Source of the DNA: Angustibacter sp049994355 | GTDB lineage: Bacteria > Actinomycetota > Actinomycetes > Actinomycetales > Angustibacteraceae | Length of the DNA stretch: 64,000 nt | Direction: 5' to 3' | Assembly (NCBI RefSeq): GCF_049994355.1 | Contig: NZ_CP188257.1 | Location: 4,588,001 to 4,652,000, forward strand | Program-made: the position numbers and the translations under genes | Shown: in pieces, positions 1-8,632 of the stretch | How the letters are laid out: every line of letters begins with the position of its first letter | How positions within the stretch are numbered: the stretch's first letter is position 1 | The notes under the pieces: model-generated | Database searches by the model: none | Told to the model about the DNA's origin: nothing | The model's input: the letters and a program-made list of their open reading frames with translations, nothing else

Positions 1-2
1 TG

Positions 3-968
3 GCCAGCTTCGGCGTCTGCTTCTACCCCGACGACGCCGACAACCTCGAGGCGCTGCTGCAGCACGCCGACTCGGCGATGTACCAGGGCAAGCACGGCCC
101 CACGGGCGTCGTCGTCTACGAGCCGGACGCCGGGTCCCACCCGACCCACTCGCTCGTCGTCCAGGCCGAGCTGCGGCAGGCGCTGGAGCGCGACGAGCTG
201 GTTCTCTACTACCAGCCGAAGTACGAGCTGGAGTCCGGCGAGGTGCACGGCGTCGAGGCGCTGGTCCGCTGGCAGCACCCCGAGCGCGGGCTGCTGCCGC
301 CGTCGGAGTTCCTCCCGGTGGCCGAGCGCTCGGAGCTGATCGAGCCGCTCACCAACTGGGTGCTGCGCCGCGCGCTGAAGGACCTCAGCGAGTGGACGGC
401 CCGTGGCTTCGACTGGACCGTCGCGGTCAACGTCTCGGCCCGCAACCTGAGCTCGCTGGACTTCGCCCGCACGGTCGCGAGCCTGGTCGCCGAGGCTGGT
501 GCGCCGACCGACCGCCTGCACCTGGAGGTCACCGAGACCGCGCTGGCCTTCGATGCCGACGCGGCCGCAGAGGTCGTCGAGGCGCTCGCCTGGCAGGGGC
601 TGTCGATCTCGGTCGACGACTTCGGCATCGGGTACACCAGCCTGTCCCAGCTTCGCAGCCTCGCCGTTTCCGAGGTGAAGATCGACCGCACGTTCGTGGC
701 CGGTCTGTCCGACAGCGCGCAGGACCGCGCGATCGTCGGCTCGGTGATCGGGCTCGGGCACAGCCTCGGCTTCAAGGTGACCGCCGAGGGCGTCGAGACG
801 CAGGACGTCGCCGACTGGCTGGCAGATGCCGGCTGCGACCGCGCCCAGGGCTACCTGTGGATGCGGCCGGCGCCGTGGACGGACGTCGCCGACGCGCTCA
901 CCCCCCGCAACCCAGAGGATCTTGCGGCGGTCTCCCCCGCCGGCACGGAGCAGAGGACCGGCAGATGA
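3..968 (+). CDS. GGDEF-EAL protein, C-terminal part (c-di-GMP phosphodiesterase)
   Basis: The gene runs in from before the window. The open frame begins at base 3 with about 35 residues of the end of a GGDEF domain (ASFGVCFYP, ADSAMYQGK), and a full EAL domain follows. All the usual EAL catalytic motifs are present: EAL itself (VEALVRW), VNVSARNL, EVTETAL, the DDFGIG loop, EVKIDRTF and TAEGVET. The EAL half should therefore hydrolyse cyclic di-GMP to pGpG. Whether the GGDEF half is a working cyclase cannot be judged because its active site is outside the window. The ATG at 78 is internal to the GGDEF domain and is not the true start. The stop overlaps the next start (ATGA), so the solute-binding lipoprotein is translationally coupled to it. 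Confidence 0.93.
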   Translation, partial: ASFGVCFYPDDADNLEALLQHADSAMYQGKHGPTGVVVYEPDAGSHPTHSLVVQAELRQALERDELVLYYQPKYELESGEVHGVEALVRWQHPERGLLPPSEFLPVAERSELIEPLTNWVLRRALKDLSEWTARGFDWTVAVNVSARNLSSLDFARTVASLVAEAGAPTDRLHLEVTETALAFDADAAAEVVEALAWQGLSISVDDFGIGYTSLSQLRSLAVSEVKIDRTFVAGLSDSAQDRAIVGSVIGLGHSLGFKVTAEGVETQDVADWLADAGCDRAQGYLWMRPAPWTDVADALTPRNPEDLAAVSPAGTEQRTGR

Positions 969-1882
969 AGAACCCCGTGAGGTCGCGCCTGAGGGCGGCC
1001 GTCGCGCTGACCGTCGGCGCCACCCTGGTTGCGCTCGGCGCCAGCGCCTGCGGCACCGTCGAGCGCACCGACGCAGCCAGAGCCCCGGCCGCAAGCCCGA
1101 CCCTCGACAAAACCTTGCGCGGGCTGCTGCCGGAGCGGGTGCTACAGACCGGCGTGCTGCGCGTCGGCACCGACGCGGCCTACCCGCCGATGTCGTCGTT
1201 CGGGCCGGACGGTCGCACCATCGTGGGCATGGAGCCCGACCTCGGTGCGGCGCTGGGCCGGGTGCTGGGCATCAAGCTCGAGTTCGTGCACATGGAGTTC
1301 AGCTCGATCCTGCCTCAGGTCCGCGACGGGGTGATCGACGTCGGGATCGCGGCCATGACGGACACGGCCGAGCGCGAGAAGCAGGTCGACTTCGTGAACT
1401 ACCTCAGCGCGGGCACCTCGATCCTGGTGCAGCGCGGCAACCCCTCGGCGATCTCCGACCTGGCCGACCTGTGCGGCAAGACGGTCGCGCTCGAGCAAGG
1501 CACCATCCAGGTGGACCTCGTGCGCCGAGCGCAGCCGAACTGCGGCACCAACCCGATCAAGCTGGCCACGTACCCGACGAACTCGGACGCCCTGGTGCAG
1601 CTGCGAACCGGCCGCGCTAACGCGGTGCTCAACGACTTCGCTCCCGCGGCCTTCCTCACCACGGACGCGCGCACCAAGGCGCACTACCAGCTCGCCTCGA
1701 CCACCCAGTACGAGCCGGGCCAGTACGGCGTGGCCGTCAACAAGTCGCAACCGGCCATCCGGGACGCACTCGCCGGCGCGCTTTCGGCACTGGACCACGA
1801 CGGCACCTACAAGCGGATCCTCGACCACTGGGGCGTCTCAGCCGGTGCGGTGGACGACGTGACGGTCAACTCCGGCTCCTGA
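965..1882 (+). CDS. ABC transporter substrate-binding lipoprotein (SBP_bac_3, amino-acid type)
   Basis: This 305-residue protein belongs to the family-3 periplasmic solute-binding proteins, which bind polar amino acids or similar compounds. It has a basic N-terminus, a hydrophobic stretch and a lipobox LGASAC with the lipidated Cys at 29. The fold signature follows (LRVGTDAAYPPMS, then MEPDLGAALG and DVGIAAMTDT). No permease or ATPase gene is adjacent. It overlaps the stop of the GGDEF-EAL gene by 4 bases, which suggests it may act as a ligand sensor for that enzyme rather than as part of a transporter; this is inference. Its 3' end overlaps the convergent metallo-beta-lactamase gene by 17 bases. 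Confidence 0.9.
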   Translation: MKNPVRSRLRAAVALTVGATLVALGASACGTVERTDAARAPAASPTLDKTLRGLLPERVLQTGVLRVGTDAAYPPMSSFGPDGRTIVGMEPDLGAALGRVLGIKLEFVHMEFSSILPQVRDGVIDVGIAAMTDTAEREKQVDFVNYLSAGTSILVQRGNPSAISDLADLCGKTVALEQGTIQVDLVRRAQPNCGTNPIKLATYPTNSDALVQLRTGRANAVLNDFAPAAFLTTDARTKAHYQLASTTQYEPGQYGVAVNKSQPAIRDALAGALSALDHDGTYKRILDHWGVSAGAVDDVTVNSGS

Positions 1883-2681
1883 GGTACTCCAGCTGCGCCC
1901 GCACGGACAGCTCAGCGGCGGGCCAGACGGCACGGTCGACGTCCGCGTAGACCCGCTCGACCACCTGCCGGGGCGTCGTGTCACCCGCCTCGACGGCGGC
2001 GCGCACCTGGTCGAGCCGCGTACGCCGGTGGGCCAGGTAGGCCTGGACGACGGACGCCGCGTCCGTCAGTACCGGACCGTGGCCGGGCAGGACGGTGTCG
2101 AACGCCCCGCCATCGGCCAGGGATCCCAGTCGCTGCAACGACTCCAGGTAGTCGGCCAGCCGTCCGTCCGGGTGCGCGACGACCGTCGTGCCACGACCGA
2201 GCACGGTGTCACCGGTCAGCACGGCGCCGTCCGCGGGCAGCACGAACGAGAGCGAGTCGCTGGTGTGCCCGGGCGTTGCGACCACCTGGAGCACGAGGCT
2301 GTCGGCTCGGACGATGTCGCCTTCGGCCAGCCCCTCGGAACCCAGACGCTGCAACGGATCCAGCGCGAGCACCGGCGCACCGGTGAGCTCGGCCAGCCGG
2401 CCGGCACCTTCGCTGTGGTCCAGGTGGCCGTGCGTCAGCAGGATCCGCTCGACCCGCGCCCCGAGCGACTCGACCGCGTCGACGACCGCGGCCAGGTGAC
2501 CCTCGTCGGCCGGCCCGGGATCGATCACGAGCGCAGCGCTGGCGCCCGGTTCGTGCAGCACCCAGGTGTTCGTGCCGTCCAGGGTCATCGGCGAGGGATT
2601 GGGGGCCAGCACGCAACGGGCGGTCCTGGTGGACTGCCCGCCGTGCCAGTCGCCCACCGGCGTGCCGGCCAGGCCACTCAC
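1866..2681 (-). CDS. MBL-fold metallo-hydrolase (Rv3677c-like)
   Basis: A 271-residue metallo-beta-lactamase-fold hydrolase with the metal-binding motif THGHLDHSEG, a later ATPGHTSDS histidine and the VLTGDT aspartate. The start is GTG at 2681, which overlaps the stop of the upstream NUDIX gene (GTGA). The open frame extends further upstream but that part reads as NUDIX shadow. The LACTB2/glyoxalase-II type substrate cannot be deduced. It is the last gene of the leftward run DUF4177-ridA-nudix-mbl, which matches the order around Rv3677c/Rv3678c in M. tuberculosis (established gene order, recalled rather than checked). Confidence 0.9.
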   Translation of the reverse strand: MSGLAGTPVGDWHGGQSTRTARCVLAPNPSPMTLDGTNTWVLHEPGASAALVIDPGPADEGHLAAVVDAVESLGARVERILLTHGHLDHSEGAGRLAELTGAPVLALDPLQRLGSEGLAEGDIVRADSLVLQVVATPGHTSDSLSFVLPADGAVLTGDTVLGRGTTVVAHPDGRLADYLESLQRLGSLADGGAFDTVLPGHGPVLTDAASVVQAYLAHRRTRLDQVRAAVEAGDTTPRQVVERVYADVDRAVWPAAELSVRAQLEYLRSRS

Positions 2682-3595
2682 CGCAGGTCCTCCAGGCCGG
2701 ACGGCGGGCCGGGCTGCCCGCCGCCGTCGCCGTCGATGTCCACCTGGATGCTGAGACTGTCCGGCGCACGGACCAGCCACGGCATCACCTGACGCACGGA
2801 TCGCCTGCAGCGCAACAGGGACGCGACGTCCGGGTGGTCGGCGACCTCCTCCAGAGTCACGATCGTGGGCGGCATCATGGCCAGCGAGCCATCGGCGCCG
2901 CCGATCGCCGCGGCGCTCGCATCCAGCCACTCGGCGTGGTCGGCCTCACCGCCCACCTCGCGGGCCAGCTGCCCGGTCGGCAGCGCAGCCACGAAGAACC
3001 AGGTGTCATACCGGCGCGGCTCGAAGACCGGTGTGCACCAACGGCTCCAGGCGGTCAGCAGGTCGGTTCGCAAGATGAGCCCGCGGCGCTGCAGAAGCTC
3101 GGACAGGGCCAGGCTGCGATCCAGCAGTGCGAGCCGGTCGACCTCCCAGCTCTGGTCGCTCAGGTCGGCGACGACGTCCTGCGGGCCAGCGCCGGCAAGC
3201 AGCACGCCACACTCCTCGAACAGCTCGCGCACGGCGGCGCAGACCAGCCCCGCGGCGCCGGGCTCCTCGACCCCGAGCCGCTCGGCCCAGGTGGGCAGCG
3301 GCGGGCCACCCCAGGGGACGTCGGGGTCGCAGTCGCGCAGGTCGACGCCGCCGCCGGGGAAGACGTGCTGGCGGGCGGCGAACGCCATCGTCGCCTGGCG
3401 GCGCATCACGAACGCCTGTGGGCCGCTGTCGCCGTCGCGCACCAGCACCACGGTGGAGGCCTGGCGCGGTACGGCCGGCTCACCACTGCCGCTGTCGCTG
3501 CCCCTGCCGCCGGAAGCGCCCAGGGGGTTACCGCCGTCCACGAAGGCGACCGCGTGGTCGGCGATCCGCGAGGTCAGCGCGAAGGTGCGCCGCAT
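2678..3595 (-). CDS. NUDIX hydrolase
   Basis: A 305-residue protein with a NUDIX domain near its middle. The NUDIX box is visible as GGGVDL followed by VRELFEECGVLL, which gives the metal-binding REXXEE. The first 60 residues are an extension with a Gly/Ser-rich linker. I chose ATG at 3595, seven bases after the ridA stop, because upstream codons of the frame lie inside ridA. The large size and the YDTWFFVA segment resemble the actinobacterial CoA-pyrophosphatase-like NUDIX group, but the substrate is unknown. It is probably translated from the same mRNA as ridA and the MBL protein. Confidence 0.88.
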   Translation of the reverse strand: MRRTFALTSRIADHAVAFVDGGNPLGASGGRGSDSGSGEPAVPRQASTVVLVRDGDSGPQAFVMRRQATMAFAARQHVFPGGGVDLRDCDPDVPWGGPPLPTWAERLGVEEPGAAGLVCAAVRELFEECGVLLAGAGPQDVVADLSDQSWEVDRLALLDRSLALSELLQRRGLILRTDLLTAWSRWCTPVFEPRRYDTWFFVAALPTGQLAREVGGEADHAEWLDASAAAIGGADGSLAMMPPTIVTLEEVADHPDVASLLRCRRSVRQVMPWLVRAPDSLSIQVDIDGDGGGQPGPPSGLEDLR

Positions 3596-3599
3596 CGGG

Positions 3600-4082
3600 T
3601 CAGCGCACCCGGACGGTGATCTCCACCTCGACCGGGGCGTCGAGCGGCAGCACGGAAACACCGACCGCGCTGCGGGCGTGCACCCCGGCATCGCCGAAGG
3701 CCTGCCCGAGCAGCTCGCTGGCCCCGTTGACGACACCGGGCTGGCCGGTGAAGGCGGGGTCGCTGGCTACGAAGCCGACGACCTTGACAACCCGTTCGAC
3801 CTGGTCGAGGTCACCGATCGCGGACTTCACCGCCGCCAGCGCGTTCAGCGCGCAGGTGCGGGCGAGGTCCTTGGCCTGCTCCGGCGAGACCAGCCCATCG
3901 CCCTCGCCGACCTTGCCGGTGGCGACGAGCTGGCCACCCACCATCGGCAGCTGACCCGACGTCCAGACCAGGGCGCCGTCACGGACCGCGGGGACGTACA
4001 CCGCGACGGGCGGCGCGACGTCCGGGACCGTCAGCCCGAGCTCGGCGAGCCGAGTCTCGACCGCACCCCTGCCCTCGCTCAT
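3600..4082 (-). CDS. RidA family protein (enamine/imine deaminase)
   Basis: A 160-residue member of the RidA/YjgF family, the group that hydrolyses reactive enamine/imine intermediates made by PLP enzymes. The C-terminal VEVEITVRVR strand, WTSGQLP and the LARTCALNALAAVK helix are typical. The usual catalytic Arg is replaced in this subfamily (the motif reads HARSAVGVSVLP), so it may be one of the Rid branches without proven deaminase activity. Its ATG overlaps the stop of the small DUF4177 gene (ATGA), which supports the start at 4082. It corresponds to Rv3678c by neighbourhood. Confidence 0.9.
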   Translation of the reverse strand: MSEGRGAVETRLAELGLTVPDVAPPVAVYVPAVRDGALVWTSGQLPMVGGQLVATGKVGEGDGLVSPEQAKDLARTCALNALAAVKSAIGDLDQVERVVKVVGFVASDPAFTGQPGVVNGASELLGQAFGDAGVHARSAVGVSVLPLDAPVEVEITVRVR

Positions 4083-4234
4083 CGTGCTGTCTCCCGCTTC
4101 AGGTAGGCGACCAGGTTGCCCTGTTCGCCGGTGACAACCTGCACGAGCTCCCAGCCGTCCTCACCCCACTGGTCGAGGATCTGCTTGGTCGCGTGCACGA
4201 TGAGCGGAACGGTCGCGTACTCCCACTTGGCCAT
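4079..4234 (-). CDS. DUF4177 small protein (Rv3678A-like)
   Basis: A 51-residue protein, beginning MAKWEYATVPLIVHATKQ and containing WGEDGWELVQVV, the signature of DUF4177. It was found by reading the reverse strand upstream of ridA. The ATG is at 4234 and its TGA overlaps the ridA ATG by the pattern ATGA, so the two are coupled. The function of the family is unknown. In mycobacteria the same tiny gene sits next to the RidA gene and upstream of the Get3-like ATPase pair, as it does here except for the intervening 4.3-9.4 kb genes. Confidence 0.85.
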   Translation of the reverse strand: MAKWEYATVPLIVHATKQILDQWGEDGWELVQVVTGEQGNLVAYLKRETAR

Positions 4235-4278
4235 GGCCCGCAGTCTCCACCATCGCGCCTCCGCACGCCCACTCCCCT

Positions 4279-4344
4279 GCCACTCGTGATGGGTTATCGG
4301 GGTCTCAGGACCGCGTGAGACCCCCAGAGCGCGTCACAAGTGCC
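4279..4344. repeat. Intergenic palindrome E1 (terminator-like)
   Basis: A 66-bp imperfect palindrome between the response regulator stop and the DUF4177 gene. The inner stem is a perfect 9 bp (GGGGTCTCA at 4299-4307, TGAGACCCC at 4316-4324) with an 8-nt loop. Outer arms at 4279-4289 and 4334-4344 match at 9 of 11 positions (GCCACTCGTGA against GGCACTTGTGA). It lies just after the two-component operon, so it may terminate it, but there is no T-rich tail. Confidence 0.7.
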
Positions 4345-4360
4345 GGGTCGAGAGGGCGCG

Positions 4361-5032
4361 TCAGGACGACGGGCGGACCAGGCCGGACTCGTAGGCCAGC
4401 ACGACGGCCTGCGCGCGGTCGCGCAGGTCGAGCTTGGTCAGGATCCGCCCCACGTGCGTCTTGACGGTCTGTTCGGCGAGCACCAACCTGCTGGCGATCT
4501 CGCCGTTGGACAGCCCCCCTGCGATGAGCTCGAGCACCTCCGTCTCCCGCGGGGTCAGCACGTTCAACCGGGCCGGACGTGCCGAGCTGCTCGCCGGCCG
4601 GCGGGCGAACTCCTCGATGAGCCGGCGGGTCACGGTCGGCGCGAGCAGCCCGTCGCCGGCCGCCACCACCCGCACCGCCTGGACCAGCTCGTCGGCCCGG
4701 GCGTCCTTGAGCAGGAACCCGCTGGCGCCGGCCCGCAACGCCTCGAACACGTAGTCGTCCAGGTCGAAGGTCGTCAGCACCAGCACCTTCGGGTGCCGAT
4801 CGCCCGGCATGGCCATGATCCGCCGGGTCGCCTCGATGCCGTCCAGCACCGGCATCCGGATGTCCATCAGCACGACGTCCGGGTCGTGCGTGCGCACCGC
4901 CCGCACCGCCTGCTCGCCGTCTGCGGCGTCCCCAGCCACCGTGATGCCGTCCTGGGCGTCCAGCAGCGCCGCGAACCCCTGACGCACCATCGCCTGGTCG
5001 TCGACCACGACCACCCGGATCGCGTCGCTCAC
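4361..5032 (-). CDS. NarL/LuxR-family response regulator
   Basis: A 223-residue response regulator. The receiver domain has the acidic pair D11-D12, phospho-acceptor D57 (VVLMDIRMP) and K109 (FLLKD). A LuxR-type helix-turn-helix fills roughly residues 158-208 (LTPRETEVLELIAGG, then EQTVKTHVGRIL). The start is GTG at 5032, which overlaps the stop of the histidine kinase gene (GTGA). It is the output partner of that kinase. A likely target is its own promoter, where a palindrome lies at 6376-6390, or the divergent phospholipase fusion gene; both are inference. Confidence 0.95.
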   Translation of the reverse strand: MSDAIRVVVVDDQAMVRQGFAALLDAQDGITVAGDAADGEQAVRAVRTHDPDVVLMDIRMPVLDGIEATRRIMAMPGDRHPKVLVLTTFDLDDYVFEALRAGASGFLLKDARADELVQAVRVVAAGDGLLAPTVTRRLIEEFARRPASSSARPARLNVLTPRETEVLELIAGGLSNGEIASRLVLAEQTVKTHVGRILTKLDLRDRAQAVVLAYESGLVRPSS

Positions 5033-6339
5033 GAAGCCCCCAACGGCAGAACGGCCCGGACGGCGAACCCGCCGTCCGTCTCGGGCGCGGCCTCCAGCGA
5101 ACCGCCCTCGGCGACCGCGCGCTCGCGCATCCCGATGATGCCGTGTCCGGGGACGTCGCCCTCCGCCTCGGTCAGCACGGCTGTCGGCGCCCCGTCCGAC
5201 GGGGCCGCGTTGAGCACGGCGACCCGCAACGCCTCGCCGTCCTGCTCGACGACCAGCCGGACCGTCGCGCCCGGGGCGTGCCGGGCGGCGTTGGCGAGCG
5301 ACTCCTGGACGATCCGGTAAGCAGCCAGCGACGTGCCCGGCCGCAGCTCGTCCCCATCCAGCCGGACGTCGACCATCACCCGCTGGCCGGCCCGGCGGGC
5401 GCCCTCGACCAGCTCGGTGAGCTGACCCAGACCCGGTTGCGGAGCGTGCTCGGCCTCGTCGTCCTCGTTGCGCAGCACGGCGAGCAGGGCCCGGGTCTCG
5501 GCGAGCGCCGCCCGCGCCGACGAGCTGATCGACTCCAGCTCGGTCCGCGCGCTGTCGTTCAGGTCCGGGTGCCGGTAGCCCGCGGTCTCGGCCTGCACCA
5601 CGACCAGCGACATGTGGTGCGCCACGATGTCGTGCAGGTCGCGGGCGATCCGGGCGCGCTCCTCGAGCACCAGCCGCCGCTCCATCTCGGCCGAGCTCAC
5701 CTCGGTCTGCCGGGACAGCGCCCGGTTGGTCTTGGCCAGCCGCCCGATCAGCAGGCCGACCACCACGATGATCGAGACGCCGACCATCCAGCCGGTCCGG
5801 ATGTCCGGCGTCGAGCCCCACGCGAACAGCACGACCGTGGCCGCCCACGCCCCGACCACCCGGCGCATCGGCTCGCGCAGGCTGACCGCGAACAGCAGCG
5901 CGAAGATCACCAACGACTGCACCGTGAGCCACATCCACGGGTCGGAGTCGCTGATCGGCAGGAAGATCGCCAGCGCGAAGGCCGACACCTCGCTGACCAG
6001 CAGCCCCAGCGTGGGCCGGGTCAGGATGAGCGCGAACGGCAGCCCGGCCAGCGCCCCGACGAACGGCATCAGCCCGTACCCGAGCTGGTCGACGTCGTAC
6101 ACCTCACCGCTGGAACCGAACGCGATGAACGACAGCACGACCGCGATGGTCCAGACCGCCAGGGTGAGCCGCAGCCGGCGACGCGGGTCCAGGCTCACGG
6201 TGTTCGGCTCGCTCCACCGCAGCAAGGTCGACTCCACCTGTCGCCACCCCTCCGCCGTGGCGGCGGGCAGCCGACGAACCCGTCGCAGCGGGTGGATGCT
6301 CCGCAGGCGGCGCCACGGATGCGGTCTGTGCAGTCTCAC
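5029..6339 (-). CDS. Sensor histidine kinase (HisKA_3 type)
   Basis: A 436-residue membrane kinase of the NarX/DesK-like class. About six hydrophobic segments occupy roughly residues 60-205. They are followed by the HisKA_3 dimerisation helix with phospho-acceptor H236 (IARDLHDIVAHH) and an HATPase domain (N-box SLANAARHA, G-box GHGIIGMRERA). The start is the GTG at 6339: a -10 hexamer TACGGT (6351-6346) ends six bases before it, so the mRNA is probably leaderless. The N-terminal 40 residues are rich in Arg. The ligand is unknown; there is no large extracytoplasmic domain. Confidence 0.94.
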   Translation of the reverse strand: MRLHRPHPWRRLRSIHPLRRVRRLPAATAEGWRQVESTLLRWSEPNTVSLDPRRRLRLTLAVWTIAVVLSFIAFGSSGEVYDVDQLGYGLMPFVGALAGLPFALILTRPTLGLLVSEVSAFALAIFLPISDSDPWMWLTVQSLVIFALLFAVSLREPMRRVVGAWAATVVLFAWGSTPDIRTGWMVGVSIIVVVGLLIGRLAKTNRALSRQTEVSSAEMERRLVLEERARIARDLHDIVAHHMSLVVVQAETAGYRHPDLNDSARTELESISSSARAALAETRALLAVLRNEDDEAEHAPQPGLGQLTELVEGARRAGQRVMVDVRLDGDELRPGTSLAAYRIVQESLANAARHAPGATVRLVVEQDGEALRVAVLNAAPSDGAPTAVLTEAEGDVPGHGIIGMRERAVAEGGSLEAAPETDGGFAVRAVLPLGAS

Positions 6340-6375
6340 CCAGTCACCGTATTGGCTGCTCGCCCGCCGGTCGTC

Positions 6376-6390
6376 ATACCTGAGGGGTAT
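6376..6390. promoter_or_regulatory. Palindrome ATACC-N5-GGTAT upstream of histidine kinase
   Basis: A 5-5-5 inverted repeat (ATACC, TGAGG, GGTAT). It sits about 25 bases upstream of the kinase -10 hexamer (6346-6351), beside the expected -35 position, and in the divergent region shared with the phospholipase fusion gene. It is a candidate operator for the response regulator. The placement is seen; the role is inference. Confidence 0.4.
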
Positions 6391-6548
6391 CTCCCACCCG
6401 GTACCGCAGGGTGACCCCGGAGACGACCCGAAACCGCAGCAGCACACCGGATCTGGCTCTTCAGCACGACGCCCCCACGCACACCTCGCTCCTAGCGTCC
6501 CGCCGGACGCGGGCCACCCGGCTCGCCACGGACGAGGGGACGACGGTG

Positions 6549-8612
6549 ATGGGCGTTCGCAGCTCTCACGGACCGGGTCGGCGGCTGGGGCACTCGGTGC
6601 TCGCCCTGCTGGGCGCGGTGCTGGTGTTCTTCGCGGTCAGCGGGGCACCGGCCTGGGCCGGCCCGCGCTCGACCGGCCGGACGACCGGCTCGAGCGACGT
6701 CGCCCCGGCACTGCGCGCGCTCACCTCGGACGCCGAACCGCAGCTGGTGGATGCGTTGCTGCCCAACGACTTCGCCCGCGTGATGGGCTACCGCCCCGTG
6801 GTCGTCCTCGATGGTGGGCGCGACGTGCTGGAGCGCCGCAGTGGCAGCTGCTCGTCGCCGTTCGGTGCGACCAGGTACGACTTCGCGGCGGCGTGCCGCC
6901 AGCACGACCTGGGCTACGACCTGCTGCGGTACGCGGACCGCATCGGACACCCGCTGGGCGGTTGGGCGCGGGCGGCGGTGGACGGCGCGTTCCTGCGCCA
7001 CCTGCACGGACGGTGCAGCTCGGCCGGGTGCGACGCCGCGGCCGATGTCTACGCGGGTGCCGTCGCGGTGAACTCGGTGCGCCAGCTCTACCGGGTCCCC
7101 GCGATCGAGACGTCGACGAGCTGGTCGCTGGCAGCCGTCGCCGGGGCCGTGGTGCTGGCCGTGGCGTGGTGGCGGCGGCTTCGTCGCGTCGCCGCGCAGG
7201 CGGTCGTTCGTGCTGCCAGCGCCGTGCGCGACCGGGTCGACGCCCCCGTGGTGGCTGGCTGCATCGGTCTGGGCCTTTCGCTGGTCCCCACCATCCTGCC
7301 GCGGCCGCTACTGGTGCAGGCACTGGTGTCGGCCGTCGTCGTCCTCCAGCTGGCCGCCGCCGCCGGCATCGGCCGCCGCCTGCTCAGGCGTCCGCTCCAC
7401 GTCGTGGCCCGGCGTCTGCCGCGGCCGGACTGGGCCACGGCTGGGCGGCTGCGCACGGCATTGGCCGGCGGGTGCCTGGCCGCCGTAGCGGCCGGCGTGG
7501 CGGCTGGGCAGCTGCGTAGCACCGCCCTGCTGACAGCCATGGGCGAGCCCGCGCCGCCGCCGTTGGCCACCGCGTCGGCGGCCGGGCTCGCGGTCGCCGT
7601 CCTCGCCGCCCTGGTCATCGGTTACCGCGCGGCCCGCCGGCTGGTGGTGTCGCTGCGCCGTTCCCGCCGGCTGCGGACGGCACTCGTCGCTCCGGCGTTC
7701 GCGGTGGCCGCGTCGCTGGCCGGAGCGGGGACCGCGTCCGCGGCGCCTGCGCAGACCTTGACGCCCAACTTGGGCGTCAAGGGGCTGCAGTTCGTCCGGC
7801 ACGCTCTTACCGCGAGCGAGATCGGTGTGGTGACCGGTCGCCCTGCGCTGCAACCGATCCGGCGCTACGTCGGCCTGAGTGGGGCCGGACCACAGCGGCA
7901 GGCAGCGCTCGCCGTCCATGCCCTCGAAGTGGCCGGCGGGTTCGACCGCGCGGCGGTGCTGCTCGTCGTCCCGACCGGTTCGGGATGGGTCGACCCGGCC
8001 GCCGTGGGGTCGGCGGAGTACCTGTACGGCGGCGACATCGCGACCGTCGCCGTGCAGTACGACGACGTGCCGAGCTGGGTGGCGTATCTGCGCGGCACCG
8101 GGAACGGGCAGCGCAGCGCGTCCGCCCTGGTCGAGGCGGTCCGCGCGCAGATCGACGCCCGGCCGGCCGGACACCGCCCGCAGCTGCTGGTCTTCGGCGA
8201 GTCGCTCGGCGCCTTGGCCGGGCTGCACGCACCGGTTCAGCAGACCGACGGCGGGCTCTGGGTGGGCGTCCCCGGCCCGGCCCGGGCGCGGGCGCAGCGG
8301 GTGGCGGCCGGCTCCGCGACGCAGCAGGTGCTGTTGCACCGCGACGACCCGGTGGCTGCCTGGTCACCTGGCCTGGCCGTGCACGACACGGCGGCCTGGC
8401 ACCGCCCCTGGGTGCCCGGCGTCAGCGTCTGGCAAGGCGTCGCCGACCTGGTCTCCGCGTACTGGACGCCGGACGGCTACGGCCACCGGTACAGCCGGGA
8501 GATGGTCGACGGCTGGCAGGCCGCCGCACACCCCGCGGCCCCCGGCAGCCCACCGACGGACCGCCTGGACGAGGTCCGCGACGCGGTCGGCGCGGTGGCA
8601 ACCGTCGGCTGA
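6549..8612 (+). CDS. Phospholipase A2 - multi-TM - alpha/beta hydrolase fusion protein
   Basis: A 687-residue, apparently three-part protein. Residues 1-38 are a signal sequence (VLALLGAVLVFFAV, then APAWA). Residues about 60-185 resemble prokaryotic secreted phospholipase A2: the catalytic motif CRQHDLGYD (H119, D120) and four cysteines near 101, 116, 156 and 161 that could form the two disulfides. Five or six membrane helices follow (about 190-395). The C-terminal part (about 400-687) resembles the Abhydrolase_9 family, with PTGSGWVDP, nucleophile motif GESLGA (S552) and GHRY near the end. ATG at 6549 has a GAGGGGAC ribosome site 8 bases upstream. It is divergent from a two-component system. 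It could act on envelope lipids; this is inference from the two catalytic halves. Confidence 0.85.
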   Translation: MGVRSSHGPGRRLGHSVLALLGAVLVFFAVSGAPAWAGPRSTGRTTGSSDVAPALRALTSDAEPQLVDALLPNDFARVMGYRPVVVLDGGRDVLERRSGSCSSPFGATRYDFAAACRQHDLGYDLLRYADRIGHPLGGWARAAVDGAFLRHLHGRCSSAGCDAAADVYAGAVAVNSVRQLYRVPAIETSTSWSLAAVAGAVVLAVAWWRRLRRVAAQAVVRAASAVRDRVDAPVVAGCIGLGLSLVPTILPRPLLVQALVSAVVVLQLAAAAGIGRRLLRRPLHVVARRLPRPDWATAGRLRTALAGGCLAAVAAGVAAGQLRSTALLTAMGEPAPPPLATASAAGLAVAVLAALVIGYRAARRLVVSLRRSRRLRTALVAPAFAVAASLAGAGTASAAPAQTLTPNLGVKGLQFVRHALTASEIGVVTGRPALQPIRRYVGLSGAGPQRQAALAVHALEVAGGFDRAAVLLVVPTGSGWVDPAAVGSAEYLYGGDIATVAVQYDDVPSWVAYLRGTGNGQRSASALVEAVRAQIDARPAGHRPQLLVFGESLGALAGLHAPVQQTDGGLWVGVPGPARARAQRVAAGSATQQVLLHRDDPVAAWSPGLAVHDTAAWHRPWVPGVSVWQGVADLVSAYWTPDGYGHRYSREMVDGWQAAAHPAAPGSPPTDRLDEVRDAVGAVATVG

Positions 8613-8632
8613 TCGTGCGTCAGGATGGGCCG

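Noticed and set aside
392..1882. Long frame starting inside the EAL domain and running into the lipoprotein
   Set aside because: Only the part from 965 is a real protein; the upstream part is Arg/Gly-rich frame shadow of the EAL gene.
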